In this document: positions 16,662 through 23,543 of the stretch, in pieces
Position numbering within the stretch: position 1 is the stretch's first letter
Layout of the letters: each line of letters starts with the position of its first letter
Assembly (NCBI RefSeq): GCF_000745475.1
Contig: NZ_KN050692.1
Span: 186,001 to 250,000, forward strand
Source of the DNA: Allobosea sp. UNC402CLCol
GTDB lineage: Bacteria; Pseudomonadota; Alphaproteobacteria; Rhizobiales; Beijerinckiaceae
Length of the DNA: 64,000 bases
Reading direction: 5' to 3'
Position numbers and translations under genes: made by a program
Notes under the pieces: model-generated
What the model was told of the DNA's origin: nothing
The model's input: only the letters and a program-made list of their open reading frames with translations
Database searches by the model: none

Positions 16662-17305
16662 CAGCTCTGCCTTTCGTTAAGCGGCACGTGGCCGTGGAAG
16701 CGTATGATGAAGGGTCGCCCCGCGATACTCGCTCCGAGGCCCTTCGACAACCTCATCGGCGTGCAGGCATGCACGGCGGCAACGGCGGACTCGCTGAAGC
16801 GTCTCTGGAAAGCGGGATCGCCGCGCCGGGTTTCCCAGGTCACGCGCGGCTGGCCGAACAGCGTGCCGTCACGCCGCAGGCTGAAGCGGAGCGAGACCAT
16901 CGCGCCGGTCAGGTCGCCCGGCAGCGGCGGCGGCTGCCAGCAGCGGCGCAGGGCCGGCGCGATGTCGGTGAGCTTGTCGACAGCCTCGTCCGGCTCGTTC
17001 GGCGTCTGGGGCGAGACGTCGCCGATCAGGCCGATCTCGCCCGCGCCGCCCCTGAGGCGAGACGGGCCGATCCGGCGCTGATCGATGCCGGGGATGTCGT
17101 TGCCGCTGAACGGCCCACCGACGCCCGGAGCGTAGCGCTGGCCGCTCTGCGGCGGCAGGATCGGGTTCTGCGAGCCGGAAGGCGGCGGCAGAACCGGATT
17201 CTGCGAGCCGGAGGGCGGTGGCCGGCCGAGATCGAGCGTTTCCTGCGCGGCGGCCGGCGCGAGCGCCGCGCCGAGGAGAAAGGCAGTCAAGACGAGAGGG
17301 CGCAT
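16661..17305 (-). CDS. Exported proline-rich protein with a TonB C-terminal-like domain
   Basis: 214 residues from the ATG at 17305. A signal peptide (MRPLVLTAFLLGAALAPAAA) is followed by a low-complexity segment in which PPPSGSQNP occurs twice in tandem and a third, diverged copy begins PPQSG (about residues 29-60). The C-terminal 90 residues (RRCWQPPP, MVSLRFSLRRDGTLFG, FSESAVAAVHACTPMRL) resemble the TonB C-terminal fold as used in soluble energy-transducer-like proteins. There is no N-terminal anchor beyond the signal peptide, so it is likely periplasmic and not a true TonB. It is coupled to ppiB by a one-base overlap, which suggests a link to envelope protein folding. No specific function is claimed. 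Confidence 0.75.
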   Translation of the reverse strand: MRPLVLTAFLLGAALAPAAAQETLDLGRPPPSGSQNPVLPPPSGSQNPILPPQSGQRYAPGVGGPFSGNDIPGIDQRRIGPSRLRGGAGEIGLIGDVSPQTPNEPDEAVDKLTDIAPALRRCWQPPPLPGDLTGAMVSLRFSLRRDGTLFGQPRVTWETRRGDPAFQRRFSESAVAAVHACTPMRLSKGLGASIAGRPFIIRFHGHVPLNERQS

Positions 17306-17381
17306 GGCCTGCTCCTTTGCACCAGCCTGCCCCATCCGCCGGAGACGCTCACGCCTGACTTGGCCGGCTTACTTGGCCCGC

Positions 17382-17936
17382 TTACTTGGCGTCGGCCTGC
17401 ATCCGCATGGAGACGATCTTGTCCGGGTTCGTGACCTGGCCGCTGCCGGGCGCGCCCTTCTTGATCTTGCGCACGGCATCCATGCCGGAGACGACTTCGC
17501 CGAAGAGCGTGTAGCTGCCGGTCAGAGAGCCGCAGCCCTCGTAGCAGATGAAGAACTGCGAGTTGGCGGAATTGGGCGATTGCGAGCGCGCCATGCCGAC
17601 GGAACCGACCTTGTAGGGCGTCTGGCTGAACTCGGCCGGGATATTCGGCAGGTCGGAGCCGCCGGTGCCGGTGCCGGTCGGATCGCCGGTCTGGGCCATG
17701 AAGCCATCGATGACGCGGTGGAAGACGACGCCATCATAGAAGCCGCGCTTCACCAGCGCCTTGATCTGCGCGACATGCTTCGGCGCCAGATCGGGCCGCA
17801 GGCGGATCGTCACCGGGCCGTCCTTGGTGGTCAGCACCACGGTGTTGTCGGGATCGGGCTTCGGCGCGGCAGTCTGTGCCTGGGCAAAGCCGAGCGAGGC
17901 GAGAAGGGCAAAAGCGGCGAGCGAGCTGCGCAGCAT
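17382..17936 (-). CDS. Periplasmic peptidyl-prolyl cis-trans isomerase (cyclophilin)
   Basis: 184 residues starting at the ATG at 17936, with a signal peptide (MLRSSLAAFALLASLGFAQA) placing it in the periplasm. The mature part is a complete cyclophilin: FHRVIDGFMAQTGDPTG, GTGTGGSDLP and MARSQSPNSANSQFFICY. It is very similar to the cytosolic copy 0.7 kb downstream, indicating an old tandem duplication. GGAG eight bases before the ATG is the ribosome binding site and supports this start over the ATG at 17948. A 76-base gap containing a repeated ACTTGGC motif separates it from the TonB-like gene. Confidence 0.93.
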   Translation of the reverse strand: MLRSSLAAFALLASLGFAQAQTAAPKPDPDNTVVLTTKDGPVTIRLRPDLAPKHVAQIKALVKRGFYDGVVFHRVIDGFMAQTGDPTGTGTGGSDLPNIPAEFSQTPYKVGSVGMARSQSPNSANSQFFICYEGCGSLTGSYTLFGEVVSGMDAVRKIKKGAPGSGQVTNPDKIVSMRMQADAK

Positions 17937-18099
17937 GAAGATCTCCATGGCCGCAAATGAGGCGGCGACCTTTCGGTCAGTAGCGATATCCTTTGGCCGG
18001 AACAAGGCATGCGGCGGCCGCGAATCCAGCCTTGTTGCACTGCACAAGTGCAGCCGAGAATGAATTTGCAAAAAGTTGAGGCTGGAGGTGCCTAAACTG

Positions 18100-18128
18100 A
18101 TGACAACTCCGTCACAATCGGCTAATCC
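18100..18128 (+). promoter_or_regulatory. Weak sigma-70-type promoter before the candidate small RNA
   Basis: ATGACA at 18100-18105 and TAATCC at 18123-18128 are separated by exactly 17 bases. Both boxes deviate from consensus, so this rests on spacing and on the terminator downstream. Confidence 0.25.
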
Positions 18129-18134
18129 TTTTTG

Positions 18135-18290
18135 CGCTGGGCACGCTTTGTTAAGGCAAGGCGCCGCGGACCAGGTCTCGGGAGGAACGAACGCCCGCTA
18201 GTATGCAAGTCGTACGCACATAGACGTACGCCGATACTGCGGAAAAAGGCGGACTCACCAAGGCAAGGCTGCGGCCTTGCCTTTTTTCTT
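18135..18290 (+). ncRNA. Candidate intergenic small RNA ending in a strong terminator
   Basis: A promoter-like pair at 18100-18128 and an excellent intrinsic terminator at 18260-18290 frame about 155 bases with no plausible coding frame. Inside, CGTACG occurs twice around ACATAGA, giving another possible hairpin. It resembles no RNA family I recognise. The start is a guess from the promoter; the end is much firmer. The flanking genes are both on the minus strand, so the terminator does not belong to either. Confidence 0.3.
18260..18290 (+). terminator. Rho-independent terminator with no upstream plus-strand gene
   Basis: AAGGCAAGGC (18260-18269) pairs perfectly with GCCTTGCCTT (18274-18283) around a TGCG loop, followed by TTTTCTTTT. 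The T-run is only on the plus strand, so it terminates rightward transcription. Confidence 0.7.
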
Positions 18291-18356
18291 TTGGGGCTCC
18301 CGTTGAGGCGCCGCGTGAGCGACGCCCCAGCCTGAATCGATATGGCGACTGCGAAT

Positions 18357-18380
18357 GGCGGGCTCGAACCGCCCTTTTTT
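18357..18380 (+). terminator. Second, weaker plus-strand terminator-like hairpin
   Basis: GGCGG (18357-18361) pairs with CCGCC (18369-18373) around GCTCGAA and is followed by CTTTTTT. The stem is only 5 bp. On the other strand it looks like a tRNA T-arm, but no matching acceptor stem exists. Confidence 0.35.
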
Positions 18381-18470
18381 CGCTGCCGCTTCGTCGCCCG
18401 AGCCGTTCTTTCGATCATGGCGAAGCCGTGGAAGGCATGGGGGCTCGAAAACCGGCCCCCGCGCCAAGAA

Positions 18471-19106
18471 CTAAAGCACGGCTCCCGTTGCCCGAGATCT
18501 CCAGAGCCGTTCTCGATCGGGCTCCGGCGACAGATCAAAAATTGCCACGGTCCCGGTTCGGATGTGACGTCGCAGAGCATCGCTGCGCTGCGCATCGATC
18601 CGAAGCCTGCCCAGGTCGTGGAGTTCCTGAAGCCGTGTGCGCGAAACCGCCAGCTCGGACGCCAGCAGACGATCGAGGCGCGTGCCGACCTGAAGCGGCA
18701 CCGTCAAAGCGATCTGCAATTCCGTCCAACAGGGCGCTTCACATACGACATCCTTCAAGATGTCGTACTCGGAGAACTCGTCGATGCGTTGCGACTTGCG
18801 CCTCAATGCATCGAGATTGAACGCTTCTACCCGGATCCATTCCGGATCGTTGGACTGAAGCGCCTCCAGAACCGAGGGGTCGATATCGCGAAGGTTGCGT
18901 CGCTCGAAGAGCGGACGGTTCCAGGTTTTTTCGCAATCCACGCATTTGTAGATGAGCCAGGCGTCAAGCTTGCGGCCATTGGCGTTGAGCCGGATCTTCC
19001 CACTGGATTGGAAGGCTTTCAGCCCGCCGCAACCGCTACAAGCAATCCAAGGCCGGGGGGCGATTTTGGGCGTGATGGTCCAACGGACCCGAAGTGCTCT
19101 GCACAT
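18471..19106 (-). CDS. DUF1062 protein: zinc ribbon plus S4-like C-terminal segment
   Basis: 211 residues, start ATG at 19106. The N-terminal part matches DUF1062 (PF06353): WIACSGCGGLK and YKCVDCEKTWNRP carry Cys23, Cys26, Cys55 and Cys58, a four-cysteine zinc ribbon, with the conserved SSGKIRLNANGRKLDAWLIY between them. Residues 142-192 (TRLDRLLASELAVSRTRLQ, then ELHDLGRLRI and HIRTGTVAIFDLS) follow the pattern of the S4 RNA-binding motif. The family has no established function. A role in binding RNA or the ribosome is my inference. It stands alone, with non-coding stretches of over 400 bases on both sides. Confidence 0.85.
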   Translation of the reverse strand: MCRALRVRWTITPKIAPRPWIACSGCGGLKAFQSSGKIRLNANGRKLDAWLIYKCVDCEKTWNRPLFERRNLRDIDPSVLEALQSNDPEWIRVEAFNLDALRRKSQRIDEFSEYDILKDVVCEAPCWTELQIALTVPLQVGTRLDRLLASELAVSRTRLQELHDLGRLRIDAQRSDALRRHIRTGTVAIFDLSPEPDRERLWRSRATGAVL

Positions 19107-19516
19107 AGTCGTCTTGGTCTTCCGTTCGGAAGTTCACCAAGATGGCGCGTGAGAGACCCTTGCCGGGCGCGGTATGGCGGTGTCGTGATGGTCGAAGAGC
19201 AGAGACAGCGGGAGCTGTGCTGGCGCATTTGAACAGTGCCAAACCGGTCTCTCGCCACCACCCGACGAACGCATTCATACGCCGACGGCGTTCCGCCACC
19301 GGCTGTACGGGTGAACTGGATTGAGACCGGACTTACTTAGGCAAAGTCTACCTCGAGGCACCAAAGCTCTTCGACGCCAGCGATAGCAGGTGATCGGTGC
19401 TAGCGGGAGCCCCGGGTAGCGCCCGAGGGAAAGAGCCGCCGGATGAGATAATTCTGCAACGACACCCGATGACGGTGATCGACTGGGACAGCACGCCTCA
19501 GAGCACAGCGGCCGCT
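19107..19516. other. Non-coding stretch between DUF1062 and DUF1467 genes
   Basis: About 410 bases without a supportable gene. Overlapping short ORFs on both strands have no family signature. It should contain the DUF1062 promoter (near 19107-19200) and the 3' end of the DUF1467 unit. No tRNA fold, insertion sequence end or strong terminator was found. Confidence 0.5.
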
Positions 19517-19747
19517 TCAGAAGTCGTAATTCGCCCAGATATACCAGACGAAGACGAAGATGACGGCCGCGATGACCGAGGTGATCGCCGCCTTCCTCAG
19601 CAGCCCGGGCAGGACCGGCGCGCCGGGCTCGGTGCCGTCGACGACCTCCCCGCTTTCCTGCTGGCTGCGGATGCCGAAGGGCAGCACCGCGAACAGCACC
19701 GTCCACCAGATGATGAAATAGACCGCAAGCGCGCTGGCGATGGTCAT
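19517..19747 (-). CDS. DUF1467 family small membrane protein
   Basis: 76 residues with two transmembrane helices: about 4-24 (IASALAVYFIIWWTVLFAVLP) and 54-71 (AITSVIAAVIFVFVWYIW). The sequence FGIRSQQESGEVVDGTEPGAP between them is the conserved loop of DUF1467. In Rhizobiales this gene normally follows methylmalonyl-CoA epimerase and precedes proS; here a RidA-family gene separates it from the epimerase and proS is not adjacent. Its ATG overlaps the RidA stop as ATGA. The function is unknown. Confidence 0.88.
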   Translation of the reverse strand: MTIASALAVYFIIWWTVLFAVLPFGIRSQQESGEVVDGTEPGAPVLPGLLRKAAITSVIAAVIFVFVWYIWANYDF

Positions 19748-20136
19748 GGCGTGGTCCCTGTCAGCGCGATGCAGGAAAAGGCGACGCGCGCCTCGGTCGG
19801 AACACCGAAACGGGCCGTGTGGCGCGCCGGCAGGCCGTTCGGGAAATGCTTCACATATTCGGCGTTGCAGGCGGCGTAGTCGGCCGGATCGGTGATCAGC
19901 ATCGTCATCTGGACGACGCGATCGAGAGCGCTGCCCGCCTCTGCCAGAATCTCGGCGACCCGGCCCAGCGCGTTGCGCACCTCCTCGGCCGGCGTCGCGC
20001 CGCGATGGATGCCCCGCGCCGGATCATGCGGCGCGGAATGCCCGGAAACGAAGACGAGGCCGCCGGCGACCGTCGCGGCGCTGAAGGGGCGCGGCGAGCC
20101 GGGTTCAGGCTGGCCGAGAAAGCTGATGTCGGACAT
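19744..20136 (-). CDS. RidA/YjgF family protein
   Basis: 130 residues of the Rid family, whose members hydrolyse reactive enamines or imines made by PLP enzymes. Family features include GGLVFVSGHSA, TPAEEVRNALGRVAEILAEAG and VQMTMLITD. The C-terminal arginine motif region reads LPARHTARFGVPTEARVAF, with an Arg where RidA binds carboxylates, although this is not the classic archetypal RidA sequence. It is likely a subfamily with its own substrate. It starts 3 bases after mce and overlaps DUF1467 by four bases, so all three are one unit. Confidence 0.88.
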   Translation of the reverse strand: MSDISFLGQPEPGSPRPFSAATVAGGLVFVSGHSAPHDPARGIHRGATPAEEVRNALGRVAEILAEAGSALDRVVQMTMLITDPADYAACNAEYVKHFPNGLPARHTARFGVPTEARVAFSCIALTGTTP

Positions 20137-20139
20137 GGC

Positions 20140-20544
20140 TCAGGCCTGCTCCAGCTCAACCAGCGTGCCGAGGAAATCCTTGGGGTGCAGGAACAGCACC
20201 GGCTTGCCATGGGCGCCGATGCGCGGCTCGCCGGAACCGAGCACCCGGGCGCCCTGCTCCTTCAGCCGGTCGCGGGCGGCGAGGATGTCGTCGACCTCGT
20301 AGCAGATGTGATGGATGCCGCCGTCCGGGTTGCGCTCGAGGAACTTCGCGATCGGAGAATCGGCGCCGAGCGGCTCGAGCAGCTCGACCTTGGTATTGGG
20401 CAGTTCGACGAAGACGACGGTGACGCCGTGCTCCGGCTCGGGCTGCGGCTGCGAGACGCGCGCGCCGAGCGTGTCGCGATAGAGCGCCGTCGAGGCCGCG
20501 AGATCCTTCACGGCAATGGCGACGTGGTTGAGGCGTCCGATCAT
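20140..20544 (-). CDS. mce: Methylmalonyl-CoA epimerase
   Basis: Interconverts (R)- and (S)-methylmalonyl-CoA in propionyl-CoA breakdown. From the ATG at 20544 the product is 134 residues, a glyoxalase-fold protein beginning MIGRLNHVAIAVKDLAAS. Metal ligands are expected in LNHVAIAV (His), GIHHICYEVDD (His) and LVELEQ (Glu), all present. An upstream ATG at 20568 would add eight residues without similarity. The order birA-rnj-mce after nuoN is the usual one in Rhizobiales. A family B repeat lies between rnj and this gene. Confidence 0.93.
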   Translation of the reverse strand: MIGRLNHVAIAVKDLAASTALYRDTLGARVSQPQPEPEHGVTVVFVELPNTKVELLEPLGADSPIAKFLERNPDGGIHHICYEVDDILAARDRLKEQGARVLGSGEPRIGAHGKPVLFLHPKDFLGTLVELEQA

Positions 20545-20582
20545 GTCTCTCTTCCCGCTCACACCCATTCTCGGAAACGCTA

Positions 20583-20692
20583 CGTCATCCCGGACAAGCG
20601 GCGCAGCCGCGCCGATCCGGGATCCATCGAAGGGCGATGTCCCTCCTTATGATGGATTCCGGATCTCCGCTTCGCTGCGTCCGGAATGACGG
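20583..20692. repeat. Intergenic hairpin repeat, family B copy 2
   Basis: Outer arms CGTCATCCCGGA and TCCGGAATGACG bound the element. Inner arms GATCCGGGATCCATC and GATGGATTCCGGATC form a long second hairpin. It sits between rnj and mce, which are otherwise a continuous minus-strand series. Confidence 0.8.
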
Positions 20693-20716
20693 CGCGTGAC
20701 CATACGAGATCGTACT

Positions 20717-22387
20717 CTAGACCTCGATCACCAGCGCATGCACCTGGGGCTTCTTGCCCCATTCCTCGTTGACGGCGCTGCGGACGCCGCGCTCCAGCGC
20801 GTTACGCAGAGCCTCGGGGTCGCGGCGGCGGGCCTTGGGAATGCCGTCGAGCAGTTCGGCGACGGTGTCGGCGACGTATTCTTCGAAATCCGTGCCGTCC
20901 TGCGTGCGCGGCGGCAGGCCGAGGATGGCGATCTCCGGCTCGCCGGCGATGCCACCCTTCTCGTCGACCGCGACCGCGACCGAGACCATGCCGGCGAAGG
21001 AGAGCCTACGGCGCTCGGCAATCGTCTTCTCCAGCGAATTCACCAGCAGGCTGCCATCCTGATAGAGCCGGCCATGCGGGGCTTCGTCGATCTTCCGCGC
21101 CCCCTCGGCCGAGATCGCGACGACATCGCCATTGACGGTGCGCAGCACATGCTTGACGCCGAGGCTGCGGGCGAAGCTCTCATGCTCGGCGAGGTGCAGA
21201 TCCTCGCCATGGGCGGGGATCGCGATCTGCGGCTTCAGCCAGCCATAGAGCCTGGCCATCTCCTCACGGCGCGGATGGCCGGACACGTGCACGAGATGGG
21301 TGCGGTCAGTGATGATCTCGATGTTGTCGCGCGCCAGGGCGTTCAGGATGTTGCCGACCGATTTCTCGTTGCCGGGGATGGTGCGCGAGGAAAAGATCAC
21401 GCGATCGCCGGCCGAAAGCGCGATCTCGGGATGGTCGTCGGCGGCGATGCGCGAGAGCGCGGCGCGCGGCTCGCCCTGGCTGCCGGTGACCAGCGCCACG
21501 ACCTTGTCGCGCGGCAGGTAGCCATAGGCATCGACCGGGCGGAAGGACGGGATGCCGTCGAGATAGCCGCATTCGCGCGCGACATCGATGACGCGGTCCA
21601 TGGCGCGTCCGACGACGACGACCTCGCGATCATTCGCCATCGCCGCTTCGGCGACGGCGCGCAGCCTTGCGACATTGGAAGCGAAGGTGGTGACGGCGAC
21701 ACGGCCCGGCGCGGAAGCGACCAGTTCCTTCAGCTTGGCCGCGACATCGGCCTCGCTCGGGCTGGTGCCGTCGCGCATGACGTTGGTCGAGTCGCAGATC
21801 AGGGCGAGCACGCCCTCCTCCCCGAGCTCGCGCAGGCGCTTCTCGTCGGTCGGCAGGCCGACGCGCGGGGTCGGGTCGATCTTCCAGTCGCCGGTATGGA
21901 CGACGAGGCCGGCCGGGGTGCGGATCGCGAGCGCGTTCGATTCGGGGATGGAGTGCGCAACGGGCACGAACTCGATGTCGAAGGGGCCGAGCGTGATGCG
22001 CCCGCCCTGCGGCACGACATTGATCTCGACCTTGGGCGCGCCGGGCTCCGAGAGGCGGCGCGTGCCGAGCAGGCCGGCGGCGAATCGCGTGCAGTAGACC
22101 GGGGCGCGCAGGCTCGGCCAGAGCGCCGCGAGCGCGCCGATATGGTCCTCATGGGCGTGGGTGATGACGATGCCGATGAGGTTCGCCCGCTCCTCGATGA
22201 TATAGCGCAGGTCGGGCAGGACGATGTCGACGCCCGGCGCCTCCGGCCCGGCGAAGGACAGGCCGCAATCGACCAGGATCCATTTTCGCCGCCCTTCCGG
22301 CCCGAAGCCGTAGAGGGCAGCGTTCATGCCGATCTCGCCGAGGCCGCCAAGGGGAACGAAAACAAGCTGGTCGCTGGAACGGGTCAC
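20717..22387 (-). CDS. rnj: Ribonuclease J
   Basis: Metallo-beta-lactamase-fold endo/5'-3' exoribonuclease involved in RNA maturation and turnover. About 556 residues, opening with DQLVFVPLGGLGEIGMN. The zinc motif HxHxDH is present in THAHEDHIGA near residue 80, the beta-CASP segment follows (TFASNVARLRAV, GRAMDRV, HVSGHPRREEMARL), and the C-terminal domain ends the protein. I chose the GTG at 22387 because AGGA lies six bases upstream; a GTG at 22405 would add six residues but has no ribosome binding site. It follows birA and precedes mce. Confidence 0.95.
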   Translation of the reverse strand: MTRSSDQLVFVPLGGLGEIGMNAALYGFGPEGRRKWILVDCGLSFAGPEAPGVDIVLPDLRYIIEERANLIGIVITHAHEDHIGALAALWPSLRAPVYCTRFAAGLLGTRRLSEPGAPKVEINVVPQGGRITLGPFDIEFVPVAHSIPESNALAIRTPAGLVVHTGDWKIDPTPRVGLPTDEKRLRELGEEGVLALICDSTNVMRDGTSPSEADVAAKLKELVASAPGRVAVTTFASNVARLRAVAEAAMANDREVVVVGRAMDRVIDVARECGYLDGIPSFRPVDAYGYLPRDKVVALVTGSQGEPRAALSRIAADDHPEIALSAGDRVIFSSRTIPGNEKSVGNILNALARDNIEIITDRTHLVHVSGHPRREEMARLYGWLKPQIAIPAHGEDLHLAEHESFARSLGVKHVLRTVNGDVVAISAEGARKIDEAPHGRLYQDGSLLVNSLEKTIAERRRLSFAGMVSVAVAVDEKGGIAGEPEIAILGLPPRTQDGTDFEEYVADTVAELLDGIPKARRRDPEALRNALERGVRSAVNEEWGKKPQVHALVIEV

Positions 22388-22476
22388 GGATGATCCTGCA
22401 GGCACGGAGAGCCGCCAGCGGCATGCCTCATCGCACGCCGGTCGCAGCTTCCTGGAAGATGTTTCGGAAAACGCAG

Positions 22477-22582
22477 GTCATCCCGGACGAAGCGAAGCGG
22501 AGATCCGGGATCCATGCCGGACCCTTTCCGGTCGGCGTTCCGGCATGGATCCCGGGTCGTCCCTTGGCCGTCCGGGATGACC
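22477..22582. repeat. Intergenic hairpin repeat, family B copy 3
   Basis: GTCATCCCGGAC and GTCCGGGATGAC form the outer arms. Inside, GATCCGGGATCCATGCCGGA is almost perfectly inverted as TCCGGCATGGATCCCGGGTC. It lies between birA and rnj on the minus strand. Confidence 0.85.
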
Positions 22583-22648
22583 GCGTTGAACCGGAAATGT
22601 CCTTTAGCACGGTCGCGTCGCGGCAGGCCAGCATTGCCGCCCGCCACC

Positions 22649-23404
22649 TCAGGGCGCCCCGAAGAACAGATCGCCCGCATCGATCAGGCGTCGGCCGGTT
22701 TCGGTTTCGAGCTCGAGGCGGCCGGTCGGATCGAGGCCGTTGAAACGGCCCGCAAGCGGCCCTTCCGGCAAACGGATCGTGATGGTTTCGCCGAGAAAGG
22801 CGGCACGTTCGAGCCAGGCGGCGCGGATCGGGCCGAAACCGCCGGGTTGCGACCAGACGGCGTGGCGCTTCGCCCAGGCGTCGCTGAGTGCGAGCAGCAT
22901 CGCCTCGACATTCGCGCGGGGCGCGGCGGTCTTCAGGTAAGTCGCCGGATAGGGCGTGTCCGTCGGGCAGGAGGCGATGTTGACGCCGCAGCCGAGGATC
23001 ACGTTGAGCCGCCCTGCCCGGCTTTCGCCTTCGAGCAGCAGGCCCGACGTCTTGGCGCCGCCGAGCAGCAGGTCGTTCGGCCATTTCAGCTTGAGCCCGC
23101 CAGCGGCGGGGCCGAGCAGTTGCGAGGCGGCATCATGCAAGGCGAGCCCGGCGACGAAGCCGAGCTGCGGCGCCAGCGCCGGCTCGCACGGGTCGGTCAG
23201 CAGCAGGCTGGCGTAGAGATTGCCGGGCGGCGAGCCCCATTGCCGGCCGTGACGCCCGCGCCCGGCCTTCTGGCTGCGGGCGACGATCCAGAGCTTGCCC
23301 GGCTCACCCTGATGCAGGGCGCGGCGGGCCTCCTCCATGGTCGAGCCGACCTCGTCGCGGATGATCAGCCGGTAGCCGGCGGCGCGGGCGGCTTCACCGA
23401 GCAT
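22649..23404 (-). CDS. birA: Biotin--[acetyl-CoA-carboxylase] ligase
   Basis: Activates biotin to biotinyl-AMP and attaches it to biotin-dependent carboxylases. From the ATG at 23404 the product is 251 residues without the N-terminal DNA-binding domain of E. coli BirA, so it is a group I ligase and not a repressor. Motifs: biotin loop KAGRGRHGRQWGSPPGNLYAS near 65-85, KWPNDLLLGGAKTSGLLLE near 122-140 and GCGVNIASCP. The ATG at 23440 lies inside the family A repeat and was not used. It follows nuoN, as usual in Rhizobiales. Confidence 0.94.
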   Translation of the reverse strand: MLGEAARAAGYRLIIRDEVGSTMEEARRALHQGEPGKLWIVARSQKAGRGRHGRQWGSPPGNLYASLLLTDPCEPALAPQLGFVAGLALHDAASQLLGPAAGGLKLKWPNDLLLGGAKTSGLLLEGESRAGRLNVILGCGVNIASCPTDTPYPATYLKTAAPRANVEAMLLALSDAWAKRHAVWSQPGGFGPIRAAWLERAAFLGETITIRLPEGPLAGRFNGLDPTGRLELETETGRRLIDAGDLFFGAP

Positions 23405-23434
23405 GGGGCACAACGCACGGAGACGACATGCCCC

Positions 23435-23532
23435 CGTCATTCTCGGGTGAAGCGAAGCGCAGACCCGAGAATCTCAGGCGGGAAAAGGCGCCTCTCCTTC
23501 GCGAGATGCTCGGGTCAAGCCCGAGCATGACG
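23435..23532. repeat. Intergenic hairpin repeat, family A copy 2
   Basis: Same two-hairpin design as at 14903: ATTCTCGGG / CCCGAGAAT, then ATGCTCGGG / CCCGAGCAT, with outer CGTCAT and ATGACG. Even the spacer GAAGCGAAGCGC is shared with copy 1. It lies between nuoN and birA. Confidence 0.85.
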
Positions 23533-23543
23533 GCCCGCATCGC

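Larger units (their letters stand above)
17937..18470. other. 534-base non-coding region upstream of the exported cyclophilin
   Basis: No convincing protein gene lies here. The part near 17940-18060 should contain the promoter of the exported cyclophilin. TGCACT and AGTGCA at about 18035-18052 form a small inverted repeat that could be an operator. Two plus-strand terminator-like hairpins (18260 and 18357) lie with no plus-strand protein gene before them, which is why a small RNA is proposed. GGGGGC (18439-18444) and GCCCCC (18455-18460) form a further hairpin just beyond the DUF1062 stop. Confidence 0.5.

Noticed and set aside
18340..18380. tRNA-like T-arm (GGCGG TTCGAGC CCGCC) on the minus strand
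   Set aside because: No matching acceptor stem, D-arm or anticodon arm exists upstream on that strand; the hairpin is better explained as a plus-strand terminator.
18122..18595. Minus-strand open frame of about 157 codons across the small RNA region
   Set aside because: Low-complexity, runs through two hairpins and overlaps the DUF1062 3' end; no family signature.
19275..19706. Minus-strand open frame between DUF1062 and DUF1467
   Set aside because: Overlaps the well-supported DUF1467 gene in another frame and shows no recognisable protein.
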